Positions 63,440-64,000 of a stretch of DNA of 64,000 nt are shown here, piece by piece; position 1 is the first letter of the stretch, and every line of letters starts with the position of its first letter. A model generated the notes under the pieces. It saw only the letters and a program-made list of their open reading frames with translations, searched no databases and had not been told where the DNA came from. Position numbers and translations under genes: made by a program. Source of the DNA: Isoperla grammatica (lineage: Eukaryota > Arthropoda > Insecta > Plecoptera > Perlodidae); assembly GCA_945910005.1 (NCBI GenBank), contig OX246747.1:17571010-17635009 (forward strand), written 5' to 3'.

Positions 63440-63985
63440 TAGGATACAGCCCGTCTGGGGCTGGGGAAAAATATACCCATAGTGACTCTGCTAGTCGTAA
63501 GAGGCGACACAAGAAGGCCCGGTTCCTCCCCCCCCCCCCCCCCCCCCCGTCCCACTGTCCCACTGAATAATTCTCCTCCACTTGGCCCTGCCCTTCCTTG
63601 CTGGACCTGCCCAGGGACTGCTACCTTATCGTGGTGGGCAGGTTTGTGTGCTTTGTTGATCCCGAGAGCTATGCCGGCGGAAGCGTATGCTTCTGGTAGG
63701 GCCACCCAAGCCGGACTGGTCGAGGAGGAGAAGTCAGACGAAGTGCAGTCCACGCCCCAATCCCCTTTCCCCCCCACTGTCCCATTGAATATTTCTCCTC
63801 CCACTTGGCCCTGCCCTCCCTTGCTGGACTCCCGTATGACGACTCACGCGACGTACAATGGATCTGATTCGGATGTGGCTCTATTCCTCATTATCATCTT
63901 TCTTATCTTCATTATCACCCGCTCATCGTCTCGATTAGCCATCGTTGCATAAATATGAGACGTTAAGCCCCATTAATCAATCAAT
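63440..63985 (+). mobile_element. Second, longer copy of the LINE-leader/tail repeat
   Basis: This copy carries CTGCTAGTCGTAAGAGGCGAC (63487-63507) and a long poly-C tract (about 63527-63548). The same leader as the 400-bp retroposon follows: CCTGCCCAGGGACTGCTACC, CTTATCGTGGTGGGCAGG and GAAGTCAGACGAAGTGCAGTCC. It ends ATATGAGACGTTAAGCCCC and then AATCAATCAATC, a short-repeat tail. A segment CTCCTCC(C)ACTTGGCCCTGCCC is present twice, 222 bp apart (63572 and 63794). It has extra sequence upstream of the point where the 60372 copy begins, so that copy may be a shortened version. The large overlapping reading frames on both strands come from its GC-rich, proline/glycine-biased composition and I do not call them genes. 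Confidence 0.6.
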
Positions 63986-64000
63986 CCCAGGTCCCGGCCC

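Noticed and set aside
63370..63952. Proline- and glycine-rich frames of 144 and 156 codons on opposite strands
   Set aside because: They overlap each other across a GC-rich LINE-leader repeat and a poly-C tract, with no domain and no support from the 59973-60372 copy, where the frame is not kept.

Overview
The window reads as repeat-dominated nuclear DNA of an invertebrate animal. The evidence is a Polinton/Maverick-type family B DNA polymerase, I-clade-like and L2/CR1-like non-LTR retrotransposon pieces, a solo LTR, a hAT-like MITE, and no bacterial-style operons. The species cannot be fixed from sequence alone; an aquatic invertebrate such as a mollusc or crustacean is a guess. I found no intact host gene and no tRNA or rRNA gene.

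Layout. (1) Positions 1-50265 are one uninterrupted head-to-tail satellite array, about 280 copies of a monomer of about 179 bp, all in the same orientation. It is organised at several scales by near-identical tandem duplications of 4121 bp (23 monomers), 10909 bp (61 monomers) and 2685 bp (15 monomers), plus further blocks repeated about 12.0, 16.8 and 27.7 kb apart. The many 60-66 codon reading frames are by-products of the monomer, not genes. (2) Positions 50266-57142 hold a 6.9-kb palindromic, defective Polinton/Maverick-like element. Two inverted arms of about 2.8 kb flank a 1.3-kb centre. The arms run through half of the polymerase gene, so both ends come from the same side of a parent element, as in a fold-back (snap-back) molecule. 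The two copies of the polymerase C-terminal half are damaged at different places. Each arm also carries four copies of an approximately 34-bp motif and an AT-rich minisatellite. The element starts inside a satellite monomer, but satellite does not resume on its other side and no 6-bp target duplication is visible.

(3) Positions 57143-64000 are a graveyard of small mobile elements: two fold-back elements, a (TA)n tract, a 732-bp hAT-like MITE, a LINE endonuclease fragment with an in-frame stop, a 400-bp retroposon bounded by a perfect 15-bp target duplication, a 5'-truncated I-clade-like LINE tail interrupted by a 491-bp solo LTR, and further copies of the same LINE-leader repeat.

Nothing here works together as a pathway. 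The window records array expansion by unequal exchange at a satellite edge, and accumulation of transposons at and beyond that edge. Best candidates for something undescribed are the palindromic Polinton derivative with its repeated arm motif, the nested satellite architecture, and the 400-bp LINE-leader/tail retroposon.
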